Shown here piece by piece: positions 19,230-28,134 of a stretch of 45,543 bases of DNA. A program made the position numbers and the translations under genes. The stretch covers positions 1-45,543 of the forward strand of contig JADBKU010000033.1 in NCBI GenBank assembly GCA_014896235.1. Direction: 5' to 3'. The notes under the pieces were generated by a model. That model was not told the origin of the DNA, searched no databases, and worked only from the letters and a program-made list of their open reading frames with translations. The number at the start of each line of letters is the position of its first letter. Within the stretch, counting starts at the first letter, position 1. This DNA is from a bacterium. GTDB lineage: Bacteria > Desulfobacterota > Binatia > Binatales > Binataceae.

Positions 19230-19778
19230 TCACGATCCATATGTATGCGCCCGCCTCACGTGGCGATATTCCATTACGATAAGGGCCACGACCGCGACAT
19301 CCAGAACTGTGATCAAAGCCAAAAACAGCGAATACCCATTGGCGAGTTCGCACACCTGATAAATCGTGAAGCCCGCGAACACGACGATCGCCGCTGGGTA
19401 AGACCAAAGCTTGCCGGCGGCCAGTCCAGCGGCCAGTGCCAGCTTGACCACGCCATGGAGGAGCAAGAACGCGCTTGCGGAAGCTCTGCTGTGAATGACC
19501 ATAGCGGTATTATGTCGAATCAGGTTCGCCACGATGTCCGTCGGATCTTCTCTCAATTCTCCTTGAATCATAAGGAAGATGAGGCCTTTGATCGCCGCAG
19601 GCGAGAGAACCGCGAACAGCAGTCCGACTATCAGCTCCACGGCTCCATCCACTCCCTTCGCGATCACGCCAATCACAAAGATGCGATGAATCAGGCGCGA
19701 GCGGGCGCGGCGGCGCGATGCGAGTTGGTCACGCGCGGATGTATTTTCCGGACGCGCGGGCTGGTTTTTCACCTTCAT
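19230..19778 (-). CDS. DUF2127-family membrane protein
   Basis: A 182-residue protein with about four hydrophobic segments: IFVIGVIAKGVDGAVELIVGLLFAVLS, ASAFLLLHGVVKLALAAGLAAG, SYPAAIVVFAGFTIYQVCELA and FLALITVLDVAVVALIVMEYRHV. The polar N-terminus and the H-G-V-V-K-L-A pattern match DUF2127 membrane proteins, whose function is not known. Its start overlaps the RND gene's stop by 4 bases, so it is the last gene of the efflux operon. Membership is inferred from pattern; function is not. Confidence 0.8.
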   Translation of the reverse strand: MKVKNQPARPENTSARDQLASRRRARSRLIHRIFVIGVIAKGVDGAVELIVGLLFAVLSPAAIKGLIFLMIQGELREDPTDIVANLIRHNTAMVIHSRASASAFLLLHGVVKLALAAGLAAGKLWSYPAAIVVFAGFTIYQVCELANGYSLFLALITVLDVAVVALIVMEYRHVRRAHTYGS

Positions 19779-22700
19779 TCTCTGGACATCGCGCGCAGAG
19801 AAGCGGAGTTGTCGAAGCTTCCGTAGCTGAGCGCAAGGCTAGGCAGAACCAGCAGATTGAGCACGGTCGATGTGATCAGTCCGCCCAGAATGATGATCGC
19901 CATCGGCCCCTCGATTTCGCGGCCGGGCGTTTCGGCGCCGAGCGCCAGCGGCAGCACGCCCAACGCCGTCACCGCGGCGGTCATCAGAATGGGGATGAGG
20001 CGTTCAGAAGCGCCGCGCAACGCCGCGTCGCGCCCCCAGGTCGCGCCCTCCCGCGTCACGAGATGCTCGAAATGGGAAATCATCATGATTGAATTGCGCA
20101 TCGTGATGCCGAACAGAGTGACGAAACCCACGATCGAGCCGAGCGAGAGATATCCTCCTCCGATCCACGCGGCGAGTACGCCGCCAACCAGTGCGAAGGG
20201 GACGTTGATTAGGACGAGCGTCAGATTCCTGAGGTTCCCGAAGGCCAGATAGAGCAGGATGAAGATAATGACAGCGGCGATAATCGAGTCCAAAAGCATC
20301 TGGCTGACGGCGTGCGCGCGCGCTTCAGCGGCGCCTCCGAACTCCACATAAGCGCCGGCCGGCAAATGGATCGCCGCAACTTTTCGCTGCACGTCCGCGA
20401 CGAAAGAATCGAGCGCGCGCCCCGCCACGTTGCAGGTCACGATCTGCTCGCGCCGGCCGCCGTCGTGCAGAATCGCATAACGGCCGGTCTCGAGCGCAAT
20501 CGAGGCAAGCTCGCGCAGCGGAACGAGGTTGCCCCGGGCGTTCCGCAGCATGACGCCGCCGAGGGCTTCAGGATCGAGCCGCGCCGCCGGATCGAGGATT
20601 ACCGAGACCGGGAAGATGCGATTTTCGTCGTACGTTTGCGCGGCCTCGGTTCCCTGATAATCGGTTCCGATGGCTGACAGCACGTCCAGCGGCGCGAAGC
20701 CGAACTGCGCCAGGCGATCGGGCTTGAGGCGCACTGTCAACTCGGGCATTCCGCCGGGCGCGAGCATCCGTACGTCAACGCCGCCGCGGGTTCCGCGCAA
20801 AACCCGCGCGACCTCGTCTCCGACCTCGTCCAGCGCGCCGAGATTGTCGCCGAAAATGCCCACCACCACGTCGGCGGTCTGGCCGGAAAGAGTCTCCTCG
20901 ATGCGCTCTGTCAGAAACGAATTGAGGCCGAAATCGAAACCTGGAAACCTGCTCAGAATCCGCCGGATCCGGTCCTGCGCCGTATCGAGGTCCTCGCCGT
21001 TTTGCGGCGCGACGGTGACATCGAACTCGCTTTCCTGCGGCCCCAGAGTGTCATCGCCGAGGACCGCGCGACCGTCGCGCTGGTCGACGCTTTTAATATC
21101 CGGATCGCGCAGCAGGGCGACGCTGACCCTCCGCCCCATGCGCATCGATTCCGGGATCGACGTGCCGGGAACTCCAGCCATGTGAACGATGAAGCTGTTT
21201 TCCTGAAGTTCGGGCAAAAAGCTTCCGCCGAAGAACGGCAGGCTCGCGGCGACGCCGATGCAGACGGCGGCGACGCCGATGGCGACGACGCGCGGCCGGT
21301 CCAGCACCGCCTCGAGCCAGCGGCGATGCAATTGCTTGAGTCGTTCGGCGAAGTGGGGTTCGGCGCGCGAGGCGGAGCGTGGAAGCATTGCCGCGCACAG
21401 GGCGGGCGTCACGGTCAGGGCGACGGCCAGCGAGGCGAGGATCGCGAGGATGTAGGCGATTCCGAGCGGCGCGAAAATCCGTCCTTCCACGCCGCTCATC
21501 ATGAGCACCGGGAAAAAAACCGCCGCGACCACGAAGGTGGCGTAGACGACGGCGCTTCTGACCTCCAGCGACGCATCGAGAATCACGTTGAAAACCGGCC
21601 GCGGGCTGGCGCTCGCGCGATTCTCGCGCAGGCGCCGGAAAATGTTTTCGACGTCGATGATGGCGTCGTCGACGACCTCGCCGATCGCGATCGCCAATCC
21701 GCCGAGCGTAATCGTATTGAGCGTCGCGCCCGTGCGGGTCAGCACGGTGACCGCCGCCAGCAGTGAGAGCGGGATCGCCGTGAGCGAGATAAAGGCGGTC
21801 CGAAGGTTATAGAGGAAGAGCGTCAGGACGATCGCCACCAGCGCGCCGCCCAGCAGCAGCGATGACTTTATATTGGCCAGTGAAACCTGGATGAAATCCG
21901 CGGCGCGGAACAGACGCGGGTACAAAGCGATCTTTTGCGCGCTGAAGGCGGGCGCGAGGTCGCGCAGCGCGGCTTCCGAGCGTTGCGTCACCGCGAGCGT
22001 GTTCGCTCCGTACTGGCTCGACAGAACAAGGATTACGCCTTCTTTACCGAATATTCCGGCGTCTCCGATCAGCGGTTGGGGGGCCCATTTCACCTGCGCG
22101 ACGTCGCGCAGGCGCACGCTCGCGCCGTCGCCGGGCGTCAGCACCGCATTGCCCAGTTGCGCGGGCGTCAGCGACTGTCCTTCGGTCCGGATAACGATGC
22201 GCTGGTTGGCGTTTTCGATGAAGCCGGCGCCTGCGACGCCGGTCGCGCGGCGGGCCGCGGCGAGGACGTCGGTGATGCTCAGGCCGTATGCGAGCAATCG
22301 CTCCGGTTGAACCTGGATTTGAAGTTGTCGTTCGCCGCCGCCGTAGATGGCGACCTTCGCCACCCCCGGCACGGCCAGCAGGCGCGGACGCATGGTCCAG
22401 TAGGCGAAGCTCCACAGATCCATCGGCCTGAGCTTCGCCGAGGTTATCCCCAAAGTAAGGAACACGCTCGTGGACGAGGTCAGCGGCGCCATCACCGGCG
22501 CCGCAACTCCGGCCGGCATCTCATTCGCGACCGCGAGCAGGCGCTCGCTGACGATCTGGCGATCCCGGAATATGTCCGTGTTTTCGCCGAAGATGACGGT
22601 GATTACGGAAAGCCCCTGAATCGATTGCGAACGGATGCTGGCGACGTCGTTCATGCCGAGCAGGACGTTTTCGATGGGCTGCGTGACGAGCGTTTCAACC

Positions 22701-22879
22701 TGCTCGGAGGCGAGGCCGGGAGCTTCGGTTTGGATGGCCACCTGCGGCGGCGCGAACTCGGGGAAAACGCCGAGTTTCGCGTTCAGGGCCGAATAAACTC
22801 CGTAGCCGAACACGAGGCAGGCCAGCGCAATCACGACTCCTTGAAAGCGCAGTGAGAACGCGACTATCGCCTTCAGCAT
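19775..22879 (-). CDS. Heavy-metal-type RND efflux transporter (CusA/CzcA family)
   Basis: A 1034-residue inner-membrane proton-driven pump with the RND layout of 12 membrane helices and two large periplasmic loops. The signature GEVVDDAIIDVENIFRRLRENR in helix 4 has the acidic proton-relay residues that define the HME-RND class. It also has the periplasmic porter sequences and C-terminal GYLSLGSIVGFVTLFGITMRNSIMMISH. It works with the adjacent adaptor and TolC-like protein to span the envelope. The substrate is probably a divalent metal ion or cuprous/silver ion, but the sequence alone does not settle which. It starts 10 bases after the adaptor gene ends. Confidence 0.93.
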   Translation of the reverse strand: MLKAIVAFSLRFQGVVIALACLVFGYGVYSALNAKLGVFPEFAPPQVAIQTEAPGLASEQVETLVTQPIENVLLGMNDVASIRSQSIQGLSVITVIFGENTDIFRDRQIVSERLLAVANEMPAGVAAPVMAPLTSSTSVFLTLGITSAKLRPMDLWSFAYWTMRPRLLAVPGVAKVAIYGGGERQLQIQVQPERLLAYGLSITDVLAAARRATGVAGAGFIENANQRIVIRTEGQSLTPAQLGNAVLTPGDGASVRLRDVAQVKWAPQPLIGDAGIFGKEGVILVLSSQYGANTLAVTQRSEAALRDLAPAFSAQKIALYPRLFRAADFIQVSLANIKSSLLLGGALVAIVLTLFLYNLRTAFISLTAIPLSLLAAVTVLTRTGATLNTITLGGLAIAIGEVVDDAIIDVENIFRRLRENRASASPRPVFNVILDASLEVRSAVVYATFVVAAVFFPVLMMSGVEGRIFAPLGIAYILAILASLAVALTVTPALCAAMLPRSASRAEPHFAERLKQLHRRWLEAVLDRPRVVAIGVAAVCIGVAASLPFFGGSFLPELQENSFIVHMAGVPGTSIPESMRMGRRVSVALLRDPDIKSVDQRDGRAVLGDDTLGPQESEFDVTVAPQNGEDLDTAQDRIRRILSRFPGFDFGLNSFLTERIEETLSGQTADVVVGIFGDNLGALDEVGDEVARVLRGTRGGVDVRMLAPGGMPELTVRLKPDRLAQFGFAPLDVLSAIGTDYQGTEAAQTYDENRIFPVSVILDPAARLDPEALGGVMLRNARGNLVPLRELASIALETGRYAILHDGGRREQIVTCNVAGRALDSFVADVQRKVAAIHLPAGAYVEFGGAAEARAHAVSQMLLDSIIAAVIIFILLYLAFGNLRNLTLVLINVPFALVGGVLAAWIGGGYLSLGSIVGFVTLFGITMRNSIMMISHFEHLVTREGATWGRDAALRGASERLIPILMTAAVTALGVLPLALGAETPGREIEGPMAIIILGGLITSTVLNLLVLPSLALSYGSFDNSASLRAMSRE

Positions 22880-22888
22880 CGCGCCGCC

Positions 22889-23899
22889 TCAATCCTCGAC
22901 CTGAATTTCCGCCTTGAGTTCCTCGGAAAGGAGGGTCTGCGCCCCCGCGACGACGATTCGCGTTCCCGGCGCGAGATTTTCCGTGACAAAGTATCCCCGG
23001 CCGGTCGTCTCGGCCGGCCTTATTGCACGGCGCACGAAGCGATTCCCGTCGAGTTCGCGATAGACCCACTCCTTGCCGGCGTAGCGAACGACCGCCGAAC
23101 GGGGAACTGTAACGCCGGTCTGGGGCGTGTCCGCGACCGGGATGCGGGCTGAAACCGCCGCGCCCGGCGTGAGCGGAAATCGCGCCGCCGCCAGCAGCGC
23201 GAGAAACGCCTGCCCCTGTAGCGTTTGGACGACCATCGGCGCCGTGTACAGGGCGCGCGCCTCGAGCGGCCGATCTTCATGCCCAAGCACGGCTATTTGC
23301 GCCGCATGGGGAGCATCGTCCAGCCGCGCGCCGACGGGCGCCGTCACCCGCGCGATCGCCTCGCGGCGGGCGACGAGCGCGCTCACGAGCCGCGCGCGCT
23401 CCGCGGGGTTCAAGCGCGCGATCTCGTCGCCCCAATCGTTCCGCAATTGCCGCCGCATCGCCTCCCACTGGCTCTGGTCGGCCAGGTATGACGCCTGCGC
23501 GGTCTGCAGATCGCGCAGCGAGGCGTTTCTCCGCTCGGCATACAGCAGCTTCGATCGCCGATATTGGGCGCTGGCGGCGTCGAGCGCCGCTCGCGCGCTG
23601 AGCAATTCGCTGTCGAGCTTCGCCAGCGGCGCGGGATCCAAAATGAATCCATAGGCTTCGATTTCGATCGGCCGGACGGCGGCTTTCAGGGTTTCGGTGG
23701 CGATTCCAATTTCCTTTTGCGCGGCGGGACGAATCGCAATGACAACATGACCGGCGGCGTCACGCGAGACTTGCGCCGCGGTGGACGTAATGGGCTTTTC
23801 GTCGTCATCGTCGTCCGCCATGGCGGACGTTCTGCCCATGGCGGCGATCATCAAGATGGTTGCAATAATCAGCGCGGCTAATTTTTTCTGCGTCGTCAC
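22889..23899 (-). CDS. RND efflux periplasmic adaptor (membrane fusion protein)
   Basis: A 336-residue secreted adaptor. The N-terminal signal/anchor (KLAALIIATILMIAAMGRTSAMA) is followed by an acidic DDDDDEKP run, a coiled-coil hairpin (about 95-180, AARLDSEL-like stretches SARAALDAASAQYRRSKLL and QWEAMRRQLRNDWGDE), and lipoyl/beta-barrel parts (TPGAAVSARIPV, GVTVPRSAVVRYAGKEWVY, YFVTENLAPGTRIVVAGAQTLLSEEL). It is short for the family, with a compact lipoyl region. It links the inner-membrane pump to the outer-membrane channel. It overlaps the TolC-like gene by 4 bases. Confidence 0.88.
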   Translation of the reverse strand: MTTQKKLAALIIATILMIAAMGRTSAMADDDDDEKPITSTAAQVSRDAAGHVVIAIRPAAQKEIGIATETLKAAVRPIEIEAYGFILDPAPLAKLDSELLSARAALDAASAQYRRSKLLYAERRNASLRDLQTAQASYLADQSQWEAMRRQLRNDWGDEIARLNPAERARLVSALVARREAIARVTAPVGARLDDAPHAAQIAVLGHEDRPLEARALYTAPMVVQTLQGQAFLALLAAARFPLTPGAAVSARIPVADTPQTGVTVPRSAVVRYAGKEWVYRELDGNRFVRRAIRPAETTGRGYFVTENLAPGTRIVVAGAQTLLSEELKAEIQVED

Positions 23900-25329
23900 G
23901 AAGTTTGTTCACTCGCTATGTTTTGAAGCGACGGAGGGAGCTTGAAGGATTTGAGGTCGCCATTCTCAAACGGCCGCTCAACCGCGTCTTCCAGCGCCCC
24001 CAGCGCGCTTTGCGCGCCCGCCAGCGCGGTCAACTGCGACTGTTCGGCTACTACGGTTTCGAGCTGGGCCGTCGCCAGCGCCAAGGCGTCGATGTCGCCT
24101 ACGTCCGCGGCCTGCCTGATACCCGCCAGCCGTTCTTTGGAAAAAGCCACGGAGCGCGACGCCTCACGCAGCGCCGCAAGCGCGCCGCGATAGTTCGTCA
24201 AAGCGCCGTTGGCCTGGCCGATAACGCTGTCTTGCAGCGCGACAAATTGGTCGGCGGCCTGCGCTCGTCTGGCCCGGGCCTCTGCGATCGGTCCCTGGTT
24301 TTGGTTCATGAGCGGCAGCGTCACCACCGGGAAAAGTTCGAAGATGTTTTCGTTGACTTCCCACGAATACCCGCCGGCGAGATTGATGTTGGGATACTGT
24401 CGCGCGATTTCGAGCTTGAGCGCCTCGTCGGCGGCGGCGTACTGCGCCAGCGTGCGACGCAGATCGAGCCGATCCAGCAAAGCGAGTCGGCGGACACGGG
24501 CGGGCGTCAGCGCGGCGGCGTCGGGCGGATAATCAAAATCAGGCCACGCGAAGGTCGCATCCTGGAGCGCCCCGGCCGGCACGCCTATCGCAATCGCGAG
24601 CGCATTCAGCGTTGCGGGCATGCGGCTCCGCGTGAGCGCCGTCTTGAGTCGCGCCGACGAGAGATTTGCAAGGGCGAGATTTAGTTCCGGAGCCGCCGCG
24701 GCGCCTGCATCGACGCGCTGCTGGAGTATCCGGGCGATCCGTTCCGAAGCCGCCTGGTACGCGCGCGCCAATTCGTATGAGCGCCGCGCGAGCATATAGC
24801 CAAGCAATGCCGTCCTGACCGCGCTCCGGACGCGCCACGCGGCTTCGCCGACGCCGATCGCGCTGGCGTCGGCCAGACGTTGCGCTTGAGCGATCCGGTA
24901 ACCGCGCTTGCCAGCCGTCTCGATCGGGAAATTGATTGCGGCTGTGCCCAGCGCCCACGGCGCAAAATTCGGGACGGCAGTCGCCGCATAGGCGGCGCCA
25001 AGGCCAACGCTTGGATTAGGCCGCTGCCCGGCCGTGATAATCGCGGCGCGCGCGACGTTCAACTGCGCTTCAGCGACCGCCAGATCGGGACTGTAGAAAA
25101 ACCCCGCCAGGGTGAGATTCGCGAGGTTCCATCGCGCCGGCGGACAGGCGCCGCGCCCGGCCGCGGAATTCGCTTGCAGATATTCGCAAAGCTTGGGGTT
25201 GGCAAGCGTTCGTCCGGCGAACTCGCTCGCGGCTTCCTCCGGCTTGAGCGGTGCGGGCCGATAAGTCGCGCAGGCGCAGAGCGCGCAAAGCAACGACAAC
25301 GCCGCGACTCTCTTTACGGAAAAGGGCAT
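23896..25329 (-). CDS. Outer-membrane efflux lipoprotein (TolC/CusC-like)
   Basis: A 477-residue outer-membrane factor. The signal peptide ends in a lipobox at Cys20 (ALCAC), so it is lipid-anchored. Two repeats of the outer-membrane efflux domain are visible in the long helices (NVARAAIITAGQRPNPSVGLG, ALLGYMLARRSYELARAYQAASERI, and later DQFVALQDSVIGQANGALTNYRGALAAL). It forms the exit channel of the tripartite pump. It is followed by the adaptor with a 4-base overlap, and preceded by the M56 gene 42 bases upstream. Confidence 0.9.
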   Translation of the reverse strand: MPFSVKRVAALSLLCALCACATYRPAPLKPEEAASEFAGRTLANPKLCEYLQANSAAGRGACPPARWNLANLTLAGFFYSPDLAVAEAQLNVARAAIITAGQRPNPSVGLGAAYAATAVPNFAPWALGTAAINFPIETAGKRGYRIAQAQRLADASAIGVGEAAWRVRSAVRTALLGYMLARRSYELARAYQAASERIARILQQRVDAGAAAAPELNLALANLSSARLKTALTRSRMPATLNALAIAIGVPAGALQDATFAWPDFDYPPDAAALTPARVRRLALLDRLDLRRTLAQYAAADEALKLEIARQYPNINLAGGYSWEVNENIFELFPVVTLPLMNQNQGPIAEARARRAQAADQFVALQDSVIGQANGALTNYRGALAALREASRSVAFSKERLAGIRQAADVGDIDALALATAQLETVVAEQSQLTALAGAQSALGALEDAVERPFENGDLKSFKLPPSLQNIASEQTS

Positions 25330-25371
25330 GGTAGTTTTATGACCGGTGCGGAATTGTCCGCCGCGCCAGCA

Positions 25372-26226
25372 TCACGCGGCAATCCAAAACAGCGCACGGA
25401 CCAGTCGTTCGCCAAATAGCGCGCCGCTGACGAGCGCGAGAGCGAATGCGGGCGCAAGCAACAGCAAGAGGCCATAGGAAGACGGTTCGCTTTTCTGGGA
25501 GTCGGATGGCGGCGGATCGAGCAGCCGCTGGATCCGCTCTTTCAATCTCGATGGCTTGCCGGCAAGCGCGGCCTGCATCGCGAGATTGGTCCGTCCGGCA
25601 AAACGCGCGGAAGCCAGAATCGCCTCGGCAAGATCGGCTCCGTCGATTCCCGCGGCGCGCGTCTCTTCGTCGCGCGCGAGTTCAAGCGCAACCAGCCATG
25701 CGTCCAGACGTTCGCGCGCTTGCGGCCACGGCCATTGCAAATCGGCGGCGAATTGCGCCAGCCAGATCCGCAGCGGGTCGCGATGACGCATATGGGCGCG
25801 TTCGTGCTCAAGCGCCGCTTCGATCTGGCGGTCGCTGAGGCCCTTTGCGAGCTTCGGAGAAAACACGATCCACGGCCGCAAGAGTCCGACGGTCGCGATC
25901 GCCGGGTCGTCCTGAATAGCCAGCAGCGCCGCGGCGCCGCGAAGCGCGGTTCGCGCGAACAGCAACGCGAACGGAATCGTCATCAGCGCGAGCGACCAAG
26001 GGACTTTTTCGGGCACTGGATCCGGTTCGACCAGCGCCCATCCGCAGAGCGCCGCCGCGATCGCCAGCGCAGGCGCCGCCGGCATCCAGATTCGCCGCCA
26101 CGCAACCTTTTCCGCGCGGCGCGCGCCGCATGCTTCAAGATTGGCTGCGGGCCACCAGCCGCAGGCAAGTAGCGCCGCGCCGCCAATCAACGTAACCAGC
26201 ATGGCGAGGCAACATTCACGTTCCAT
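25372..26226 (-). CDS. M56-family membrane metallopeptidase (BlaR1-like)
   Basis: A 284-residue membrane protein with N-terminal helices (CCLAMLVTLIGGAALLACGWW, WSLALMTIPFALLFART), a cytoplasmic zinc site EHERAHMRHRDPLRIWLAQF (HExxH form: H-E-R-A-H) and a C-terminal membrane helix (YGLLLLLAPAFALALVSGALFG). It lacks the extracellular penicillin-binding sensor of true BlaR1. In this family the peptidase inactivates the partner BlaI-type repressor after a signal. The gene overlaps the repressor gene by 11 bases and sits first in the operon after it. Confidence 0.86.
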   Translation of the reverse strand: MERECCLAMLVTLIGGAALLACGWWPAANLEACGARRAEKVAWRRIWMPAAPALAIAAALCGWALVEPDPVPEKVPWSLALMTIPFALLFARTALRGAAALLAIQDDPAIATVGLLRPWIVFSPKLAKGLSDRQIEAALEHERAHMRHRDPLRIWLAQFAADLQWPWPQARERLDAWLVALELARDEETRAAGIDGADLAEAILASARFAGRTNLAMQAALAGKPSRLKERIQRLLDPPPSDSQKSEPSSYGLLLLLAPAFALALVSGALFGERLVRALFWIAA

Positions 26227-26614
26227 CTTTCGACCTCCGGCGGGAGGCTATCGCTTCCGCAAGCTCGTCGATCAGAATTGGATCGAGCGCTTCAACCGCG
26301 TCCACCAGCGTCGCTACCGCCGACCGGGGGCTCGAACCGAACAGGCGAGTCAAAAATGCGCGAGCGCGCGCCGAATCGATCGCGTCGCGACCGACGCGTG
26401 CGCGATAGATGAAGGTCGAACCCCTGCGCTCGCGCGCGACAAGGCGTTTGACATGAAGCCGGTCCAGCACTTTGGCGATCGTTGTGTAGACCAGTCCTTT
26501 CGGCTCGCCTACCTGGGCGTGGAGTTCCCGGACGGAAGCGCTTCCAAGTTCCCAGAGCTTCGCCATAACTTCATATTCAAGGTCGCCGCCGGGCAAACGG
26601 ATTGGGCTGTTCAT
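26216..26614 (-). CDS. BlaI/MecI/CopY-family transcriptional repressor
   Basis: A 132-residue winged-helix repressor. LEYEVMAKLWELGSASVRELHAQVGEPKGLVYTTIAKVLDRLHVKRLVARERRGSTFIYRA matches the BlaI-family DNA-binding domain; the C-terminal half is for dimerisation. It overlaps the M56 gene by 11 bases. Directly upstream lies a promoter with the perfect palindrome TTACGAC-N4-GTCGTAA between -35 and -10, so it very probably represses its own operon, which includes the RND pump. The ATG at 26614 has no strong Shine-Dalgarno. Confidence 0.9.
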   Translation of the reverse strand: MNSPIRLPGGDLEYEVMAKLWELGSASVRELHAQVGEPKGLVYTTIAKVLDRLHVKRLVARERRGSTFIYRARVGRDAIDSARARAFLTRLFGSSPRSAVATLVDAVEALDPILIDELAEAIASRRRSKDGT

Positions 26615-26621
26615 CGGGTCG

Positions 26622-26657
26622 CGGGCAAATGTTACGACAAGCGTCGTAAACGATCAA
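26622..26657 (-). promoter_or_regulatory. Promoter of the BlaI-M56-RND operon with embedded operator
   Basis: On the minus strand -35 TTGATC (26657-26652), 17-base spacer, -10 TAACAT (26634-26629), four of six matches each. The perfect palindrome TTACGAC (26632-26638) AAGC GTCGTAA (26643-26649) lies between the boxes and overlaps the -10, so a bound repressor would block RNA polymerase. This ACGACA/TGTCGT-type sequence resembles operators known for BlaI-family regulators. Transcription would begin near 26622, eight bases before the ATG. Confidence 0.7.
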
Positions 26658-26900
26658 CTCGAAACGGCCGGCGGCGCTGGCGCACGAAAAGCGCCGGTTG
26701 GGAAAGCTTCGGGCGGAGCCGTCGCGGGCCAAGCCGCGCTCAACGCTTGCTCGGCGGACAAAACCCCTCTCAAACCGATGAGAAGCGGCGGTATGCTTCG
26801 ATGATGAGACTGCGACGTGCGGGTTTTACGCAGAGCGGCGGGGCCTGGGCGTCAGCGCGTCTTCAAAGAATCAAGCTCGTGGCTTTGCGCGCTTTAACTG
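26650..26900. other. Intergenic stretch between the efflux operon and the island
   Basis: About 250 bases. Apart from the -35 part of the efflux promoter, I see no gene, RNA or terminator. It is probably chromosomal DNA that once lay behind tRNA-Glu. Confidence 0.45.
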
Positions 26901-26944
26901 GCGTCCCCGACGGGATTTGAACCCGTGTTACCGACGTGAAAGGT
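26901..26944 (-). tRNA. 3' part of tRNA-Glu (anticodon loop to CCA), probable att site
   Basis: On the minus strand the sequence from about 26944 down to 26899 reads as the 3' half of a tRNA-Glu: anticodon loop CUUUCAC (UUC), 3' anticodon stem GTCGG, variable loop, T-arm ACGGGTTCAAATCCCGT, acceptor CGGGGAC and GCCA. The 5' half is missing: no GTCCCCG acceptor strand is present in the preceding 100 bases. A lone tRNA 3' end is the usual trace of site-specific integration by a tyrosine recombinase, with the element on the higher-coordinate side. It cannot make a functional tRNA. Confidence 0.85.
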
Positions 26945-27714
26945 GGAATGATAGGTGTCCGTAGGTGTCAAAACCCTTGTAATCATTAGAACTAATCTCC
27001 AGATGTGTCCGACCAGATGGCTGTCAGTCCAACCCTTTGGCTGTCAAATTGGCTGTCAATATTTTGGACGTAAGCGCCTTGGGCGCGCCGGTTCGAGACG
27101 GCCGTCGTGATGTTGCTAGAAGAAGGAATAGCAGGTTCCACACCCCTTGAATCCGGGAGATCGATGGGATGGTGCGAGAAAGCGACGGGTAAGAGCGGGC
27201 GAGTTGTTGGGGCTCGGGTATTTGGGCCGCTAGCCTAGGATCCCAATCTAGTGGAACAAAATACCCCCCTATGCCCTTTTTCGACTGGCGACGGTACGTC
27301 TGACCCATCCCATCGCATCGAGTCGATGTGGACCCGTGCAAAAATTTTTCCCCGCTCTACCGTTTCAACGGAACTCCCCGTTCCTGGCTAAAGGCTTCCC
27401 AGCACCATGAATTAGGCAGGCACGTCTTAGCTAAGGACCCTCCTGTCAACATTCGGCCGCAAAATCTGGAGCCTTCCCTTCTCGATCTGGAGCTTTCGCT
27501 TATCAACGACGCACGGTGTAATGTCCGGATTACCCGGGGGGCTAATGATTCGCTTCGTGAAATGGCTTCATGTCGGTCGCATTTGCGGTCCCGGTTTTCT
27601 CTTGTTGTGTAAAATTGCTAATTTGCACGCTATTCGCGTCTAGGGTGCTAACCGTGTAATTCGACCCAAAGCCGAGAGGTGCGGCGGATTTGCGACCCGT
27701 GAGGGGGAACCCGA
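26945..27714. other. Non-coding left end of the island with short direct repeats
   Basis: About 770 bases with no gene I can support and no integrase remnant. Close to the tRNA fragment are two copies of TAGGTGTC (around 26952-26969) and three copies of TGGCTGTCA (27018-27026, 27038-27046, 27050-27058). These could be integrase arm-type binding sites. The rest, to 27714, is lower in GC than the flanks and featureless to me. Confidence 0.55.
27018..27058. repeat. Three direct repeats TGGCTGTCA, probable integrase arm sites
   Basis: Copies at 27018-27026, 27038-27046 and 27050-27058, all identical, spaced 20 and 12 bases apart. They lie within 120 bases of the tRNA-Glu scar. Their closeness to an att core fits arm-type sites for a tyrosine integrase. 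Function is inferred. Confidence 0.5.
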
Positions 27715-28134
27715 TTGTGTCGAGCGCAAAGACTAGGTGACGAACCACGCGCAATATCCGTGAGGCAGCCATGGGCGCACGCGATTTTGCATCTTGGCAA
27801 AGATGTAGAAAACCGGCCAATGCGTACAGATGTTGGAGAAGGGATTCTGATTCACGCACCGCCCGCGTTCGAACGCAAGGAAGCCGAAAAGCTCGCTCTC
27901 GATCCCGACGAATTTCCTGCCGACATGATCCTTGTTCGGTCGAAATCGTCGATTGCGTCCGCAAATCGACGCGCGATTGGGCCGAGAGCCGCCACTGGCA
28001 TTGGGGCCCTCGAAATCCTCGAATTCGAAATAAACCGATTAGGTTCAAGGGCAAGCTGGTTGGATTCGCGTCTCCAAGAGGCAGTTAAGAGAGGCGCGAT
28101 TCGGGAAGCCGTAGGGTTCATTGCATGGCGGTGA
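27715..28134 (+). CDS. ASCH-domain protein
   Basis: A 139-residue protein. The N-terminal motif AISVRQPWAHAILHLGKDVENRPMRT matches the ASCH fold (PUA-like beta-barrel), which in this form begins ISVRQPWAxxIL and carries K-D-V-E-N-R; ILIHAPP follows. ASCH proteins bind RNA or nucleotides and some act as nucleases or deaminase-linked factors; the exact activity here is unknown. I use the TTG start at 27715 with GAGGGGG about 8 bases upstream. The DUF488-like gene overlaps its end by 10 bases, so they are translationally coupled. It is the first gene of the island cluster. Confidence 0.75.
   Translation: MCRAQRLGDEPRAISVRQPWAHAILHLGKDVENRPMRTDVGEGILIHAPPAFERKEAEKLALDPDEFPADMILVRSKSSIASANRRAIGPRAATGIGALEILEFEINRLGSRASWLDSRLQEAVKRGAIREAVGFIAWR

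Noticed and set aside
18935..19240. 101-codon minus-strand frame between TetR and DUF2127 genes
   Set aside because: Arg/Ser-rich low-complexity translation without motif or ribosome-binding site.
19140..19826. 228-codon plus-strand frame opposite DUF2127
   Set aside because: Composition and lack of motifs mark it as the shadow of the DUF2127 and RND genes.
27024..27341. 105-codon minus-strand frame as a possible integrase end
   Set aside because: No tyrosine recombinase motifs (R...HxxR...Y) and it covers the direct repeats; more likely non-coding.
27542..28054. 170-codon minus-strand frame in the island's left end
   Set aside because: Its C-terminal part looks less GC-biased, but it overlaps the ASCH gene and shows no recognised domain or Shine-Dalgarno.
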